From positions 2,536 to 25,682 of the forward strand of contig NW_003101615.1 in assembly GCF_000003855.2 (NCBI RefSeq): a stretch of 23,147 nucleotides of DNA, given 5' to 3'. Each line of letters opens with the position of its first letter. Position 1 is the stretch's first letter. This DNA comes from Blastomyces gilchristii SLH14081 (lineage: Eukaryota; Ascomycota; Eurotiomycetes; Onygenales; Ajellomycetaceae). The notes under the pieces were generated by a model. The model was not told where the DNA came from, did not search any database, and was given only the letters and a program-made list of their open reading frames with translations. Positions 1 through 8,730 of this stretch are shown here, piece by piece. A program made the position numbers and the translations under genes.

Positions 1-1464
1 TTTATATTTAGCTGAAGAATCGAAGTTTGAAGATTTAGATAGTTAAGAGTTTCTTCTTTTTAAGCTTGTAGTTGTGAGTTTACTGACTTGACTATTCTCT
101 TCAGTTCTAGATTTACTTCAAGCTTCATCTTTTCTTCAGTTCTTTTGAGTTCTTGAAGCAAACATACATTCTTTTGAGCTAGATGTATATTTTTCTTTAC
201 AATTAGAGCATTTAAGCAGAGTGTGTTGACATATTTCATCTCTTTTTAAGCATGTTTCATATTTATGCTTACTAGCTTTGTGATCTCTGATACAGAATGC
301 ACATTTTGAGTCTCTGAAATAAAAGATTGCAAAGTATTCATATCTTTGACAGTTTGAACACTGTGTTTGAGATTTGAAATTCATTCTTGAGTCTTTGTAT
401 TCATGAACTCTCATTTTCAAATCTACTACTCTTACTTCAGAGATCTTTGACTGTTCAAGTATCTTTATATATACTAGAACAGAGATATTTCTTCTGCTTT
501 ATCTAAACTCAATTGAATTTAGTTATACAGGCTCTTTTCTCAGTTGAATAGAGTTGTATTCTTCTAATTTATTTTTGAGAAGTAGTATTTCTTCTTCACA
601 GTCAAAAATTTCAACTGAAATATTATAAAGAATGAATTTATCTCACTTTTCATCTCTCTTAGATAGAATTATTATATTTAATCAAGATTCTACTGCTGAT
701 TTTCAGAGATTCTCATTCTGAATAAGAAATTCTGCACTAAATTCAGACATTGTAGTCAGAATAATAGAGCTTTCAAAGAAGAATGACTCAATTGAAGGTA
801 TAACTGATTTTTGAACTTTAATATCAGTTATCAACTGAGAAAAGAACTGCTGATTAATTTCATTTCTGATTCTGAAAATAAGATTTGAGTTTAGCTTGTT
901 TCTTTGCAAGATATTCTGATTTAAGACTTTGAGAATAAGTCTTCTATTTCTGAAGATTTGAAAGTTTTTCTTCTTTTACATTCTTTTCTTCACTTTTCTA
1001 TCAATAGAAGTATGAGTATTATTCTTCTCAGTTTTCTCAGAATTTTAAGCATATTTTGAGACAGCAGATTTAGAGACAGCAGATTCAGCTGCTTGAGCAT
1101 ATATTTTCTTCTGATTCAAAGAAGAAGAAGAAGTAGAAAAGAAGAAAGAAGAATAAGATAAGAAGTCAGTGATTATACTAGAAATTTTCAATGTTTTTTA
1201 AACTGTGTTTGAAATTTCAAGTTTAAACTTGATCATCTTCTGTAGTTATCTAGTCTGAGTATGAAGAATTAACAGAACTTCTTTATTTATCTCACTCAGA
1301 TACTGCTTTTTAAGAATCTTGCTTACTTTTTCAAGTTTCTGTATTTCAAGAACTTGTTATTTCTTTATTTCTTCTTTCTTTCTTCTCTTCAGAATTTCAA
1401 TCTCAGAAATAGCATTTGAGAAAGCATCTTTTTTCACATCAACTGAGTGTATTTTTGAACTTAT
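1..1464 (-). pseudogene. LINE ORF1 (gag-like, zinc-knuckle protein), RIP-degraded, copy A
   Basis: ORF1 of fungal LINEs encodes an RNA-binding nucleocapsid-like protein that forms the ribonucleoprotein with element RNA. The frame begins at 1464-1462, where the ATG has become ATA; copy B keeps ATG at the equivalent site (9716). The N-terminal 60 or so codons are Lys/Glu-rich and likely coiled coil. A central region follows (open from 909 to 703). The C-terminal part (420 to 136) carries Cys/His clusters: CSNC, KCAFC with DH and HK downstream, ETC, EIC with QH, KCSNC and ECMF. This pattern matches tandem zinc knuckles of Tad-type ORF1. Several expected positions are Tyr in place of Cys/His, as G-to-A changes would produce. 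In-frame stops are TGA, TAA and TAG at plausible Trp or Gln positions, and no frameshift was seen between 1464 and 136. Confidence 0.82.
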
Positions 1465-1477
1465 TATTCTCACTTAA

Positions 1478-1612
1478 TGAAAAGTTGATCAGACTGTTTC
1501 AATTAAGATATGTATTGAAATCTTTTAAAAAGTTAATCAGACTGTGTCAATTAAGAGGTTTCTAAGTCTGTTTTCAATTGAAAAGTTGGTCAGACTATTT
1601 CAAAAGAAGAAT
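1478..1612 (-). repeat. Short tandem iterons in the LINE 5' UTR next to ORF1 (3 units in copy A)
   Basis: A unit of about 50 bp built on the plus-strand core AAAAGTTGATCAGACTGT occurs three times just upstream of ORF1, starting near 1480, 1529 and 1579. Copy B (about 9731-9815) and copy C (about 22975-23055) have only two units at the same place. The unit number therefore varies between family members, as with monomer-type LINE promoters. A regulatory role is inferred from position only. Confidence 0.7.
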
Positions 1613-2190
1613 AGCAGACTTTTGTGTATAAAACACCTGATTTTTTTCACACTAGTTCAGTAACTAGGTTAGATTTTTGAAGAGAATCTAATAAACTACA
1701 ATTGATTTTTAAGATAAATTAATAAAATCTCTACAATCTCTTTCTTGAGATACAGTGAGAAAAAGTATGATATCAATTGATAATAAATCAGATAATATAA
1801 CAGTTTTTAAGAGAAAAACTGATAAAAAATAAATCAATTTTTTACAGAGAAATTGATTAAAACTATTCAATTTTATTCTAAATTATTCAATTCTTCTCAT
1901 ACAATAAGTGTGTAACTCAAATCAGTTAATAAAGAGTATAAAAAAGAATTAAGTATTAATAAAAGCTCTTCAGTCACTGAAAAAGTAATTCTTACTTAAA
2001 AGAATATAAAATTATAACAGAAAACAGCTCTGTTTTTAATTCTTTGTAAGAATATTATATAAAACTCAGAGAAAAACATCTTACTTTTTCAAGAGAAGTA
2101 AAAAACTATTTCTAAGATCTTTTTCTTTGCATTAACTGCTGCAGAAGAATGAGATAGAAACTGCTAAGATATACACTACTGTATACTCTC

Positions 2191-2222
2191 TATCAAGACT
2201 TTCTCTCTTTAGAGTCTTGATA
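2191..2222 (-). other. Conserved hairpin in LINE 5' UTR
   Basis: TATCAAGACT at 2191-2200 and AGTCTTGATA at 2213-2222 form a perfect 10-bp inverted repeat around a 12-nt loop. Copy C keeps both arms (near 22345-22376). Copy B lacks the whole surrounding segment of about 187 bp. Survival of pairing through heavy mutation suggests an RNA structure, but two copies are too few to prove selection. Confidence 0.55.
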
Positions 2223-2509
2223 TTATAGAGAATATAAGTCTGTTTCTATATAATAATATAAATATTATCAGCAGAATGTAGAGAAACTGATTATTTATAT
2301 TTTCAAATAGAAGACTTTATCAATGATTATATCAATATAGAGTTAATTCTTAAATTCAATAGAAATATAGTATTACTGTTCTCAATCTCTTACAGAATCT
2401 ATTAAACATTAAGATATTAAAACTAGATTTAATATATCTCACTATACAGGGATCAAAGGCTCAGTCAGACCTTGAGATATACTGATTTATAGTTTATTAT
2501 GTCTGCTGA

Positions 2510-2860
2510 TTATGTATTAAATACAGTTGCTGATGAATCTCTTTTATACTATTTCTCCTGAGAACGAGCCAGATTGCGAGAGGTGATACAAGGCTGAGAC
2601 TTGGCATTGATGTCTAGATACACTGAAGACAGACTGCAGAGATTGCACTTCAGAAGTGACTGTTGATAATGTACTTGATATTATCACTGAGATATCTTTT
2701 TGTATTTTTCTGCTGAGGATGGGCCAGATTGAGAAGAGCGGTATGAGGGTGAGACTTGATGTTGATGTTTTGAAACATCAAAGATGAACAGGGTTTTCAT
2801 GAAGATTGCTTCTCAGATATCTCCACAATTACAGATTGAGAATCTTTCAAATTTGAGAAG
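2510..2860 (-). repeat. Internal duplication (about 160-bp units) in LINE 5' UTR, copy A
   Basis: Two diverged direct repeats lie in the distal 5' UTR. Each has a T-rich core (GATATCTTTTTGTATTTTT at 2691, a decayed version near 2534), then a CTGAGRAYGRGCCAGATTG-like block, then a GAGACTTG block. Copy B has the same pair at about 19721 and 19884 (period 163 bp), and copy C has it in the opposite orientation between about 21745 and 22045. The duplication is therefore ancestral to the family and may be a promoter monomer array. Confidence 0.65.
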
Positions 2861-3036
2861 ATTGATGCATATGACTAGGTCTCTTCACCTTACAATTTGT
2901 ATGGCAATCTGACCCGGGGTTGTGGTGTGATAGGGAAGAATGAGAGATAATCTCACACAGGAGTTTTGAACAATATCTGATTCATATTTGGCTGAATAAC
3001 TCCATCATCACACAGGGTATACAGTCAGTGATAGAG

Positions 3037-3051
3037 TCAAAATGCTTGTAT
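3037..3051. repeat. Target-site duplication of chimeric retroposon (left copy; right copy 4929-4943)
   Basis: TCAAAATGCTTGTAT occurs at 3037-3051 and again at 4929-4943. Both are perfect 15-mers flanking the inserted element. Copy B (20229-20243, one mismatch) and copy C (on the opposite strand near 21503-21518) carry this sequence once, so they are empty sites. A long variable-length duplication of this kind is the mark of target-primed reverse transcription. Confidence 0.93.
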
Positions 3052-3111
3052 TATTATTATTATTATTATTCTTCAATTATAGATGTATGCAGTCAGAGAC
3101 TATGACATCTA

Positions 3112-3135
3112 CCTGAGAATCTTTAGTTCTCAGAG
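3112..3135 (-). other. LINE 3' UTR hairpin (chimera copy)
   Basis: On the minus strand CTGAGAA and TTCTCAG pair across a 7-nt loop, at the position equivalent to the perfect hairpin at 8652-8674 in the plus-strand LINE. It lies about 50 bp from the (TAA)n tail, which is where some LINE reverse transcriptases recognise their template RNA. Recognition is inferred, not shown. Confidence 0.5.
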
Positions 3136-3423
3136 TTTTTCCCATATCTATAGAGTCAACTATTATACATTTATCAATTTCAAATATGCAAAATCAGAAA
3201 ATTCTAGCTCAGAATATAAAAACTGTTTATAAATTACAGTATTTCAACACCTTCTGATAGTTTGAAATCATTTGAAAATATTATGACAAAAGAAAAGAGA
3301 ACATAGTCTTAAAGATAGACATATTAAATAGATAGAGAAAAGAACAGAAGAAAACAAGTACAGTAAAGAGAGACTATAACAAAACAAAATTATTAAAAGA
3401 TAATATATAGCTGTTTTAACAGA

Positions 3424-4179
3424 CTATATCTAGTCAACTTCCACCTCTTTATATTCAGATACTTCTGAATTCAGTCATTTTCTTGTAGCTGCTCTAGTTT
3501 CTGATAGAAAGTCTATTAAGTATTTAGTTCCTGTCTCAGTTGAGAATAAGAACCTCATATTTAATTGATTTAAATCATACTTCTTCTTTAATCTGACTCT
3601 GAGACTATTGTATAATGCATAATATATTATAATATACTCAGAATTTTCATTCACATTGCAGAATGAGCATGCTGTTGAATCAAATCTATCATTAAATCTT
3701 TATATATAAGATTTGAAATAATCATATTCTAGTTTCAGCTGAATTATAGATGAGAATATTTTCTTTTTACATTTAATTAAACAAGATTTTCACTTTGATT
3801 TTATCTTAAATCTTGAATAATATATACTCTTCTTTTGTTTCTGTCAGCTTTCATTTCACTTATTTAAACAAGATTCTTTTATCTTTCTCTTTATGAAAGA
3901 TCAGAACACTGTTTTTTAAATAGATCTGCTTAATTCTGAACTCTTTTTTACAGCTGAATCAGTCAATTCATTATTATAAATATTCATATAAGCAGGAATT
4001 CAATACAGATGAATTATCAGTTTTAATATTCTTCTCTTTTGAATTTTCAAAACAGAGTTTAAAATCAGTTCAAGATTCATTTGATCATTATGAATCTGAC
4101 TATTTTCAAGTCTTTTTAAAGCAGCTTGACTATCAGAGAATATTCATATCTCTTTCAAATCATTTTCTCTTTTATAAGA
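3424..4179 (-). pseudogene. LINE ORF2 C-terminal fragment (RNase H end and zinc motif) within chimera
   Basis: This minus-strand fragment matches the plus-strand LINE ORF2 from about 7091 to its stop at 8361. It contains the RNase H segment around SDSQAA, the later H..NE region, a C-terminal ACSFCN motif of the CCHC type used by Tad-like LINEs, and a stop at 3426-3424. It keeps the first Cys of the zinc motif that the plus-strand copy has lost to Tyr. The last Cys is Tyr here but is retained in the other copy, so each copy documents the other's mutations. At 3976-3983 it holds the uninterrupted target (ATAAATAT) into which the MITE inserted in the other copy. Confidence 0.8.
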
Positions 4180-4848
4180 CTACAGACACTAGTCACCTGC
4201 AGAATGCATCTTAAGCTAATTACATTTAATCCTCTATAATTAACTGATCACTGTGTCTGTCCTCTTAGGCCAGTCACTAATTTTCAGGGATGTTAGTTAA
4301 TGACTATCACTGCCCACTTGGTGGCATACACACCAAGCTTCCAGTTGCTGATCTCGGCCTCATTAGATGCTCATAGGCCTATCAATCAGTCATTATGGCC
4401 TCACTCTGTGTTAGGGACTAATCATAGGCTTGATGACTGCAGTTCTCCCTGCCAGTATTAGGGCTTGGCACAGAGCTTGCAGGCTCTAGCCTATCAGAGT
4501 GCCCTGCCTAGGGCCTAGATACATGTCTAGGCCTGCTAGTCAGGTGGTTTTCAAAATCATTCCCTGTATTTAGAGGGGAGCTAGGCTCTGATGACAGCCC
4601 TAGTTAGGGACTCGCTTAAGTAGTGTATAACCACTATATTAGGCTTGGCTCTATATTGTTAGAACCTTGATGGGTGTACAGTAGAATAGTGAGACATTGA
4701 CATCTCATGTCAGCCCTGGTGGGTGTTCGCAGGATCTCGCTTAACTAGTGACTTGACTTGCAGTAGGGAGTTCTACCCCGCACCAAGCCTTACTAATTAG
4801 GCTCAGCCTCTATTACATGGGGGCTTTCATGGGTAAGAAGTGGCAGGT
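4180..4848 (-). other. Body of chimeric retroposon, little mutated, no coding frame recognised
   Basis: This stretch is visibly richer in G+C than everything around it and keeps many CC, GG and CG-containing words, so it has largely escaped the hypermutation. I see no long ORF and no protein similarity. It contains an imperfect internal repeat: a GCGAG block with an AGGGCTG block nearby occurs around 4585-4628 and again around 4700-4750. It also contains an 8-bp inverted repeat, GGCCTAGA/TCTAGGCC, near 4509-4532. It could be a long non-coding RNA, part of a large SINE body, or captured single-copy host DNA. Confidence 0.6.
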
Positions 4849-4928
4849 GCCAGTGGTGGGATTCGAACCCACACACCCCTAATGTGTGCGGCCTTGGTTA
4901 CCAGTCTTACCAACTGGGCCACGCTGGC
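4849..4928 (-). promoter_or_regulatory. tRNA-like head with RNA polymerase III A and B boxes
   Basis: On the minus strand the 7-bp acceptor arms (GCCAGCG and CACTGGC) pair except at one position. A TGGCCCAGTTGG A-box lies at 4921-4910, and a perfect T arm (GTGGG/CCCAC) encloses the GGTTCGAATCC B-box at 4869-4859. A CACAC/GTGTG stem with a 7-nt ATTAGGG loop sits where an anticodon arm would be, but it overlaps the T arm and the D arm does not fold normally. This is therefore a tRNA-derived promoter head and not a working tRNA. It sits precisely at the 5' end of the retroposon, as in SINEs. Confidence 0.8.
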
Positions 4929-7287
4929 TCAAAATGCTTGTATAATCGAGGGCTTTTCGATGAATCTATCAGCGGGTTCTTATTCGAAAAATCGAGTGAG
5001 TTCGTAGTGAAGCGGTTTGATGTGTATAAATAAATTTCTTAAAGAAGCATAAGAAAAGAAAGTTTTTAAAGCTTTTAACTATACTAAAATAAGAAGTGTA
5101 GTAAAACTTTCAATCTTAGAATATAAGTTTCAGAATGAATCATATACAGCAAACTCTTTTAAGAAAAAATGTCAAGCTTTTATAAGAACTCTCTTTCAAA
5201 ATTATCAGATTCAGATTCAGAGAAAGAGAATATATCACTTCTTAACTATATTAATGAAAATGACTGGAAATGGCCTGATCTTACATAAGATGAATTAGAG
5301 TCAGCTCTCTTCTCAAGTTCAGTTAAAACTGCTGCAGGGCCTGATTCAATTAATTACTTAATTATTTAAAATATATACTTTTACTTAAAGAATGAATATT
5401 TTAAGCTCTTTTTCAATCTCTTGAAAAATGAATATTATTCTGAATACTGAAGAGAAGCTACTGAAGTGATTCTTATAAAATTTAATAGAAAAACTTTAAT
5501 TTCTAAGAAATATAGAGTAATATCTCTATTAAACTGTCTAGAAAAGATTTTAGAAAAGATATTAACTACTTAACTATCTTTTATAATCTCTATCAGTAAT
5601 TCTCTTTTATTCAGTGAATAAATAAGAGATAGAAAACAATGTTCTATAATTAACACTGTTCTCTCAGTTATTCATAATATTTAAATAATAAAGAATGAAG
5701 ATCTGATCTCACCTGTAGTTTTTATTGATATAAAAGAAGGATTTAATCATGTTTCAAAGTCAAAGTTAATTCAGACTTTGAGAATGTTAAAACTGTCACT
5801 TTCTCTAATAAAATGAGTTCACTGTTTTATATCTAAAAGAATTATATAACTTTTCTTTGATGAAATGAAATAAGATAAGACTGAGAGAAAAATAGAAGTA
5901 CTGTAAGAATCTTTAGTCTCACTTATTTTATTTACAATATACACTGCATATCTATTCAAAGATAGAAATATGAGAATAGTGTGATCTCTGAGTTATATAA
6001 ATGATATTGATCTAGTCTACAGCTCAAAAACTATCAAAGAGAATTTGAAAGTGATTAAAGAAGCTGCAAAGAAAATCTTTGTTAGAGCAGATATCAATTA
6101 AATTCAATTTAATATGAATAAAACTGAGTTAATTCATTTCTTTTCTAGATTTAATAAGAAAGAACTATCTCTAACTCTTTTAAATAGAGAGATTAAGCTC
6201 AGTATGAATATCAAAGAATTAGAAGTATAATTAAACTCTAAGTTGAATTTTAAATATTACATTCAACAAAGAACTATCAAGACAGAAAGACTATTAAATA
6301 ATATAATCAGACTATTAAATACAGAGAGAGATCTATTCTTCCAGGCTATGAGACAGTTATATATAGTCTGTATTATCTCAGTGACTGATTATGAAGTTCA
6401 AGTGTGATGAAATAATCAAGAGAATTTCACTGAACTCTTTCAAAGTCTGTAAAACAGAGCTTTGAGAAGAATTCTGAGAGTATTCAAATCATCTTCTATT
6501 AAAGCAATGAAAATTGAAGCTTCAATTTCTTCTTCTACTATTAGATTTGAAAAGATCTGTATGAACTATACTCTGAGAGTTATAAAGATAAGCTTAAATT
6601 ATATAATCAGAGAAAGAGTCTCTTCTTCATTTTCATTAATTAACTCTGGAAATGAACAGAATTAAAATAGATTTCTTGATTGAAGTGAAAATAATTCTTC
6701 AAAGAAAATATCTTCTCAACTATACTGACTATACTCTCTGATTAAAGATTAATTTTCTTCTTTAAATATTGAAAAAGTTGATCATGAGAAGATATCTCTC
6801 TGAAGAGAAAAGCTTGAATCTCTTATAGACTTATAAATAAGTGAACTATCTAAGAAGAAAGAATATGAACAGTATTTGAAGAGAATTTTCACAATCAATA
6901 TAGAAGAGTCTATTCTGATTTATTCAGATGACTTTAAAAATGAGAATTTGAATAGATTAGATACAGACATTGCTTATACTGAAGATAATATCAATTTTAT
7001 CTCAGATTTCTGAAATTTAGACTGTGAATCTGAAGTCTTTGATACTGAACTATTTATAATAGTGAAAGCTTTCAAACTCATTAAAATAAAATCTTATAAA
7101 AGAGGAAATAGTTTGAAAGAGATGTAAATAGTCTCTGATAGTCAAGCTGCTTTGAAAAGACTTAGAAATAGTCAGATTCATAATAATTAAATGAATCTTG
7201 AACTGATCTTAAACTCTGTTTTGAAAATTCAAAAGAGAAGAATATCAAAACTGATAATTCATCTGCACTGAGTTTCTGCTCATATGA

Positions 7288-7295
7288 ATATTTAT
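7288..7295. repeat. 8-bp target-site duplication of MITE copy 1 (right copy 7802-7809)
   Basis: ATATTTAT at 7288-7295 and 7802-7809 flanks the MITE. The related LINE fragment in the chimera has the same site once, uninterrupted (ATAAATAT at 3976-3983 on the plus strand), which proves the duplication length. Eight base pairs is the hallmark of the hAT superfamily. Confidence 0.93.
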
Positions 7296-7801
7296 TAGAC
7301 TGGCCGCTGAGATCATGAATTTCATGTTTGATTCCATTTGGTCTGGTTCCATACATTTCTTGGCGTGAATCCCGCTGGGACTGGCTATCAAAAAAACATG
7401 TAAAGTGACTATATATCAGATCTTAAAATGAAACCATGACTTGAAAAAAATGAGAAAGTAGTCTTATTTGGTCCCATTTAGTCCCATTCTTGGCATAAAG
7501 TGACTATTTTTAGACATTTTAAGGTTTTTTCTAGACTATTTTTAATTTTTTAAAAAGTAACACTTTTTGATAATGCTCAAATGAGATTTAAAGTCATTTA
7601 AAGCAATAAAAATAATTTAAATTGAGAAGTGGAAATCATGATCTCATTTGAAAAATGTGACAAGAGTAGACAGTAAGTCTCACTGGAACAGTATGAGACT
7701 ACTATCTAATGTTAAAACCGTGTAATGGGATCAGTCGAATTGGTAATGAGACTATCAAAAAATCTGGTCCTGGTCTCAGACACGGTCACACGGTCAGTCT
7801 A
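7296..7801 (-). mobile_element. hAT-type MITE, copy 1 (506 bp)
   Basis: This is a non-autonomous DNA element with terminal inverted repeats TAGACTGGCCG (left) and CGGTCAGTCTA (right), 11 bp with one mismatch, and an 8-bp target duplication. It has no transposase ORF. Its ends are dense in GGTCC/GGACC-type words that may be subterminal transposase-binding sites. It is the same length as copy 2 (18362-18867) in opposite orientation and about 95% identical by eye. Most differences are transitions, with copy 1 usually the mutated one (for example CCGGGACC in copy 2 against CTGAGATC here). It interrupts the LINE RNase H domain. Confidence 0.92.
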
Positions 7802-8361
7802 ATATTTATGATAATGAATTGGCTGATTTAGCTGCAAAAAAGAGTGCATAATTAAGCAGATCTATTTAAAAAATTATGTCCTGATCTTTTATAAAGAGAA
7901 AAATAAAAGAATCTTGTTTAGACAAGTGAAATGAAAGCTGGCAGAAACAAAAGAAGAGTATACATTATTCAAGATTTGAAATAAAACCCAAGTGAAAATC
8001 TTGTTCAATTAAATGTAAAAAGAAAATATTCTCATCTATAATACAGCTGAAACTAGAATATGGCTATTTCAAATCTTATATACAAAGATTTGATAATAGA
8101 TTTGATTTAATAAAATACTCATTCTGCAATGCAAATGAGAATCCTGAGTATATTGTAATGTACTGTGCATTATACAATAGTCTCAGAGTCAGATTGAAAG
8201 AGAAGTATGATCTAAATCAATTAAATATGAGATTCTTATTCTCAACTGAGACAGGAATTAAATCCTTAATAGCCTTTCTATCAGAACCTCAAGCAGCTAT
8301 AAGAAAATGACTAAATTCAGAAATATCTGAATATGAAGAGGAGGAAATCAATCAGATATAG

Positions 8362-8730
8362 TCTGTTAAAACAGCTATATACTCTCTTTTAATAATTTGT
8401 CTTGTTACAGTCTCTCTTTACTTTATCTTTTTCTTTTAATTCCTTTCTATCTATCTATTTAATGTGTCTATCTTTAAGACTGTGTTCTCTTTTCCTTTGT
8501 CATGATATTGTCAAATGGTTTCAAAGTATCAGAAGATGTTAAGACACTGCAATTTGTAAACAGTTTTTGTATTCTGAGCTCAAATTTTCTGATTTTGCAT
8601 ATCTGAAATTGGTGAATGTATAATAGTTAACTTTACAGATATAGGAAAAACTCTGAGAACTAAAAGTTCTCAGATAGATGTCATAGTCTCTGACTGCATA
8701 CATTTATAATTGAAGAATAATAATAATAAT
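8362..8730 (+). other. LINE 3' UTR and (AAT)n tail
   Basis: This non-coding 3' end is shared with the chimera's tail (3052-3423, minus). A perfect 10-bp hairpin, TCTGAGAACT/AGTTCTCAGA with a 3-nt loop, lies at 8652-8674. The last 30 or so bases (GCATAC..., TATAATTGAAG, then AAT repeats) resemble the 3' end of the SINE at 10688-11059. The tail is a trinucleotide array and not poly(A). Confidence 0.75.

Larger units (their letters stand above)
3052..4928 (-). mobile_element. Chimeric retroposon: tRNA-like head, 0.67-kb body, LINE 3' tail
   Basis: Read on the minus strand, the element starts at 4928 exactly with the first base of a tRNA-like sequence (GCCAGCG...). It continues through a body with no similarity to anything else in the window (4848-4180), then joins at about 4179 to the 3' third of a LINE (RNase H end, C-terminal zinc motif, 3' UTR). 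It ends in a (TAA)n tail at 3052-3070. The 15-bp target duplication encloses the whole unit, so it integrated as one RNA copy. This organisation fits a long SINE with a LINE tail, or a template-switch chimera like the MINE elements described in Magnaporthe. It has no complete protein-coding gene and must have used LINE enzymes in trans. Confidence 0.85.
1..5016 (-). mobile_element. LINE copy A, 5' half (5' UTR and ORF1), running off the left edge
   Basis: This is the 5' portion of a Tad1-like non-LTR retrotransposon read on the minus strand. Its 5' end is at 5016, where the minus strand starts ACCGCTTCACTACGAAC. Copies B (ending 20317) and C (starting 21428) begin at the same point, which defines the element's true 5' end. 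A long 5' UTR leads to ORF1, which begins at 1464 and continues past the left edge. A 1.88-kb retroposon at 3052-4928 interrupts the 5' UTR, and the LINE sequence resumes exactly on either side of it. The remainder (endonuclease and downstream) is outside the window. Compared with copy C, differences are mostly C-to-T or G-to-A. It may be the inverted 5' part of the plus-strand LINE that starts at 5017. Confidence 0.85.
5019..8361 (+). pseudogene. LINE ORF2: reverse transcriptase, RNase H and C-terminal zinc motif, RIP-degraded
   Basis: One frame (codons at positions divisible by 3) runs from 5019 to the MITE and, allowing for the 514-bp MITE plus duplication, continues in phase to a stop at 8359-8361. 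In-frame stops are TGA, TAA or TAG. RT landmarks in order: KTAAGPDSI (finger motif, about 5315-5345); VVFIDIKEGFNHVS (the catalytic D motif, about 5715-5760); a degenerate QG..LSP..F block near 5905-5940; and the active site at 5994-6005, reading YIND where YxDD is required. RNase H follows: IYSDD near 6920, the TELF glutamate near 7045, VSDSQAA at 7131, then VSAHMNI, the MITE, and DNELAD. The C-terminal C-x2-C-x7-H-x4-C motif near 8128-8175 has Tyr in place of its first Cys and its His. The protein would copy element RNA at the target site; this copy cannot. Confidence 0.88.
5017..8730 (+). mobile_element. LINE 3' portion (RT to 3' tail), possibly the non-inverted part of copy A
   Basis: A plus-strand Tad1-like LINE fragment begins in ORF2 just upstream of the RT domain, directly at the 5' end of copy A. 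It extends through RT, RNase H, C-terminal zinc motif and 3' UTR to a (AAT)n tail ending at about 8730. The endonuclease domain is missing. The right flank is the interior of ORF1 of copy B. No target duplication joins 5016 and 8731, which argues against a simple independent 5'-truncated insertion at this spot. A MITE at 7296-7801 is the only interruption. Confidence 0.85.

Noticed and set aside
4849..4928. Functional tRNA gene on the minus strand
   Set aside because: The D arm does not fold normally, and the candidate anticodon stem overlaps the T arm. It is the 5' end of a retroposon.
7162..7356. Minus-strand ORF at the LINE/MITE boundary
   Set aside because: It straddles the MITE insertion point, antisense to the LINE RNase H domain.
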